This document shows positions 13,671-14,161 of a DNA stretch of 14,161 nt, in pieces. The translations under genes and the position numbers were made by a program. The first letter of the stretch is position 1, and each line of letters begins with the position of its first letter. A model generated the notes under the pieces. It was given only the letters and a program-made list of their open reading frames with translations, was not told the origin of the DNA and did no database searches. Origin of the DNA: an uncultured Clostridia bacterium (lineage in GTDB: Bacteria; Bacillota; Clostridia; Christensenellales; UBA1242); the NCBI GenBank assembly GCA_947623795.1, contig CANQHS010000015.1:1-14161 (forward strand), in the 5' to 3' direction.

Positions 13671-13946
13671 ATGAAATATAGTTGTTTAAATTGCAAGAGA
13701 TTAATCAAATATTTTCGTCTTGATGAAAGCGGAGTTTTGATGTGCGAGAGAAATCATTGTTCGCTTGGCAAAGAAATAACAAATTATGATGACGCACAAA
13801 CTTGCTATATGTATAGGCCTAATGATTTTCCCCTTGACGAGTTGGAATTTATTAATGTTGCCAATCTGATTTTGTCATTAAAACACAAATTGAAAGAAGT
13901 TCGAGATGTCATTGACGAAATAGACGAACTCTTTGAGAAAAAGTGA
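13671..13946 (+). CDS. Small Cys-rich, possibly metal-binding protein
   Basis: A 91-aa protein that I do not recognise. The N-terminal half has five Cys: C5-x2-C8, C25-x4-C30 and C45, with His29 nearby. This spacing suggests a zinc ribbon or small metal site. The C-terminal half (about 55-91) is helical with LKHKLKEVRDVIDEIDELFEKK, a likely coiled coil. This layout occurs in small proteins of Gram-positive phage-like elements and plasmids, but no named family is certain. AAGGAG, 9 nt before the ATG, supports the start. It is divergent from the XRE gene and has a strong promoter under a likely operator, so it may be the gene that XRE controls. Its composition is AT-rich, like the XRE gene and unlike the ger operon. 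Confidence 0.7.
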   Translation: MKYSCLNCKRLIKYFRLDESGVLMCERNHCSLGKEITNYDDAQTCYMYRPNDFPLDELEFINVANLILSLKHKLKEVRDVIDEIDELFEKK

Positions 13947-13950
13947 TGTT

Positions 13951-14075
13951 TTCTGATTGGGGGATACGCTCGACTCGCTTTGCTCGCTCGGTATGACAGA
14001 GAGATTCTTCGATTCCGCGTCGGTATATGTCATTCTGAGCTTGCCGAAGAATCTGCCGACGCTCCACTCAGAATG
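13951..14075 (-). repeat. Leader-type repeat units in inverted orientation
   Basis: Right after the 91-aa gene, TTTTCTGATTGGGGGAT matches the reverse complement of the copy C2 leader spacer (ATCCCCCAATCAGAAAA). A TATGACA...GATTCTTCGATTCCG unit follows. TGTCATTCTGAG (14028-14039) and CTCAGAATGACA (14067-14078) then form a perfect 12-bp inverted repeat enclosing GAAGAATCTGCCGACGCTCC. This is the same repeat family as at 1-104. No gene is seen. Confidence 0.65.
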
Positions 14076-14161
14076 ACAACGTCACAAACTGCGCTATATC
14101 TCATTTGCTAGACGCAAATTTCGTTTTTTGCTTGTTTGTTCCTTTTCCCCTTCAAAACAAA
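14076..14161 (-). repeat. Modular repeat element, long core, truncated inverted copy E
   Basis: From ACAACGTCAC to TTTTCCCC (14076 to about 14150) the sequence is the reverse complement of the right half of the long core. It matches copy B essentially exactly, including the ATTTGC/GCAAAT stem, then diverges. The expected terminal arm (AATCCCCAAA) and tail are missing and are replaced by the leader-type palindrome ending CTCAGAATGACA. The element continues past the window edge. Confidence 0.75.

Overview
The window looks like chromosomal DNA of an endospore-forming, low-GC Gram-positive bacterium, most likely an uncultured member of the Clostridia. The main evidence is a complete gerA-type spore germinant receptor operon. 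Purine-rich Shine-Dalgarno sequences, sigma-A-like promoters and a CtpE/Exp7-type P-type ATPase fit that assignment. The species cannot be named from this sequence.

Left part (1-2640): a minus-strand gene for a divergent diadenylate-cyclase-like (DisA_N/DAC) protein, a small minus-strand coiled-coil gene with its own terminator, and a divergently transcribed plus-strand gene of unknown function (274 aa). Middle (2641-7187): a repeat-rich spacer, a minus-strand 798-aa P-type ATPase bracketed by inverted repeat copies, a plus-strand ferritin-like diiron protein, and a convergent minus-strand PRC-barrel protein sharing a bidirectional terminator with it. Right part (7188-12823): a strong promoter drives an FN3-like putative lipoprotein, followed after 28 bp by gerAA, gerAB and gerAC, whose reading frames overlap by 11 and 13 nt. 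These three encode the membrane germinant receptor. Its C subunit is unusual in lacking the lipoprotein cysteine. Far right (12824-14161): an AT-rich accessory module of a minus-strand XRE repressor and a divergent 91-aa Cys-rich protein. An operator-like inverted repeat sits on the -35 box between them, and repeat elements lie on both sides.

The most distinctive feature is a dispersed modular repeat family. Each full copy has a leader (GTCATTCTGAGC ... GAAGAATC ... GGAACTCACTTT), a hairpin-forming core with imperfect terminal inverted repeats, and a tail (AAACTTCGT followed by AT-rich sequence). Two interchangeable cores occur: a 59-bp core (copies at 3014-3072 and 5656-5714, inverted, flanking the ATPase) and a 163-165-bp core (copies at 2696-2860 and 12898-13060, plus a partial inverted copy running off the right edge). 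The copies look like non-autonomous mobile elements or structured repeats. No transposase is present in the window, so the mobility is inferred.
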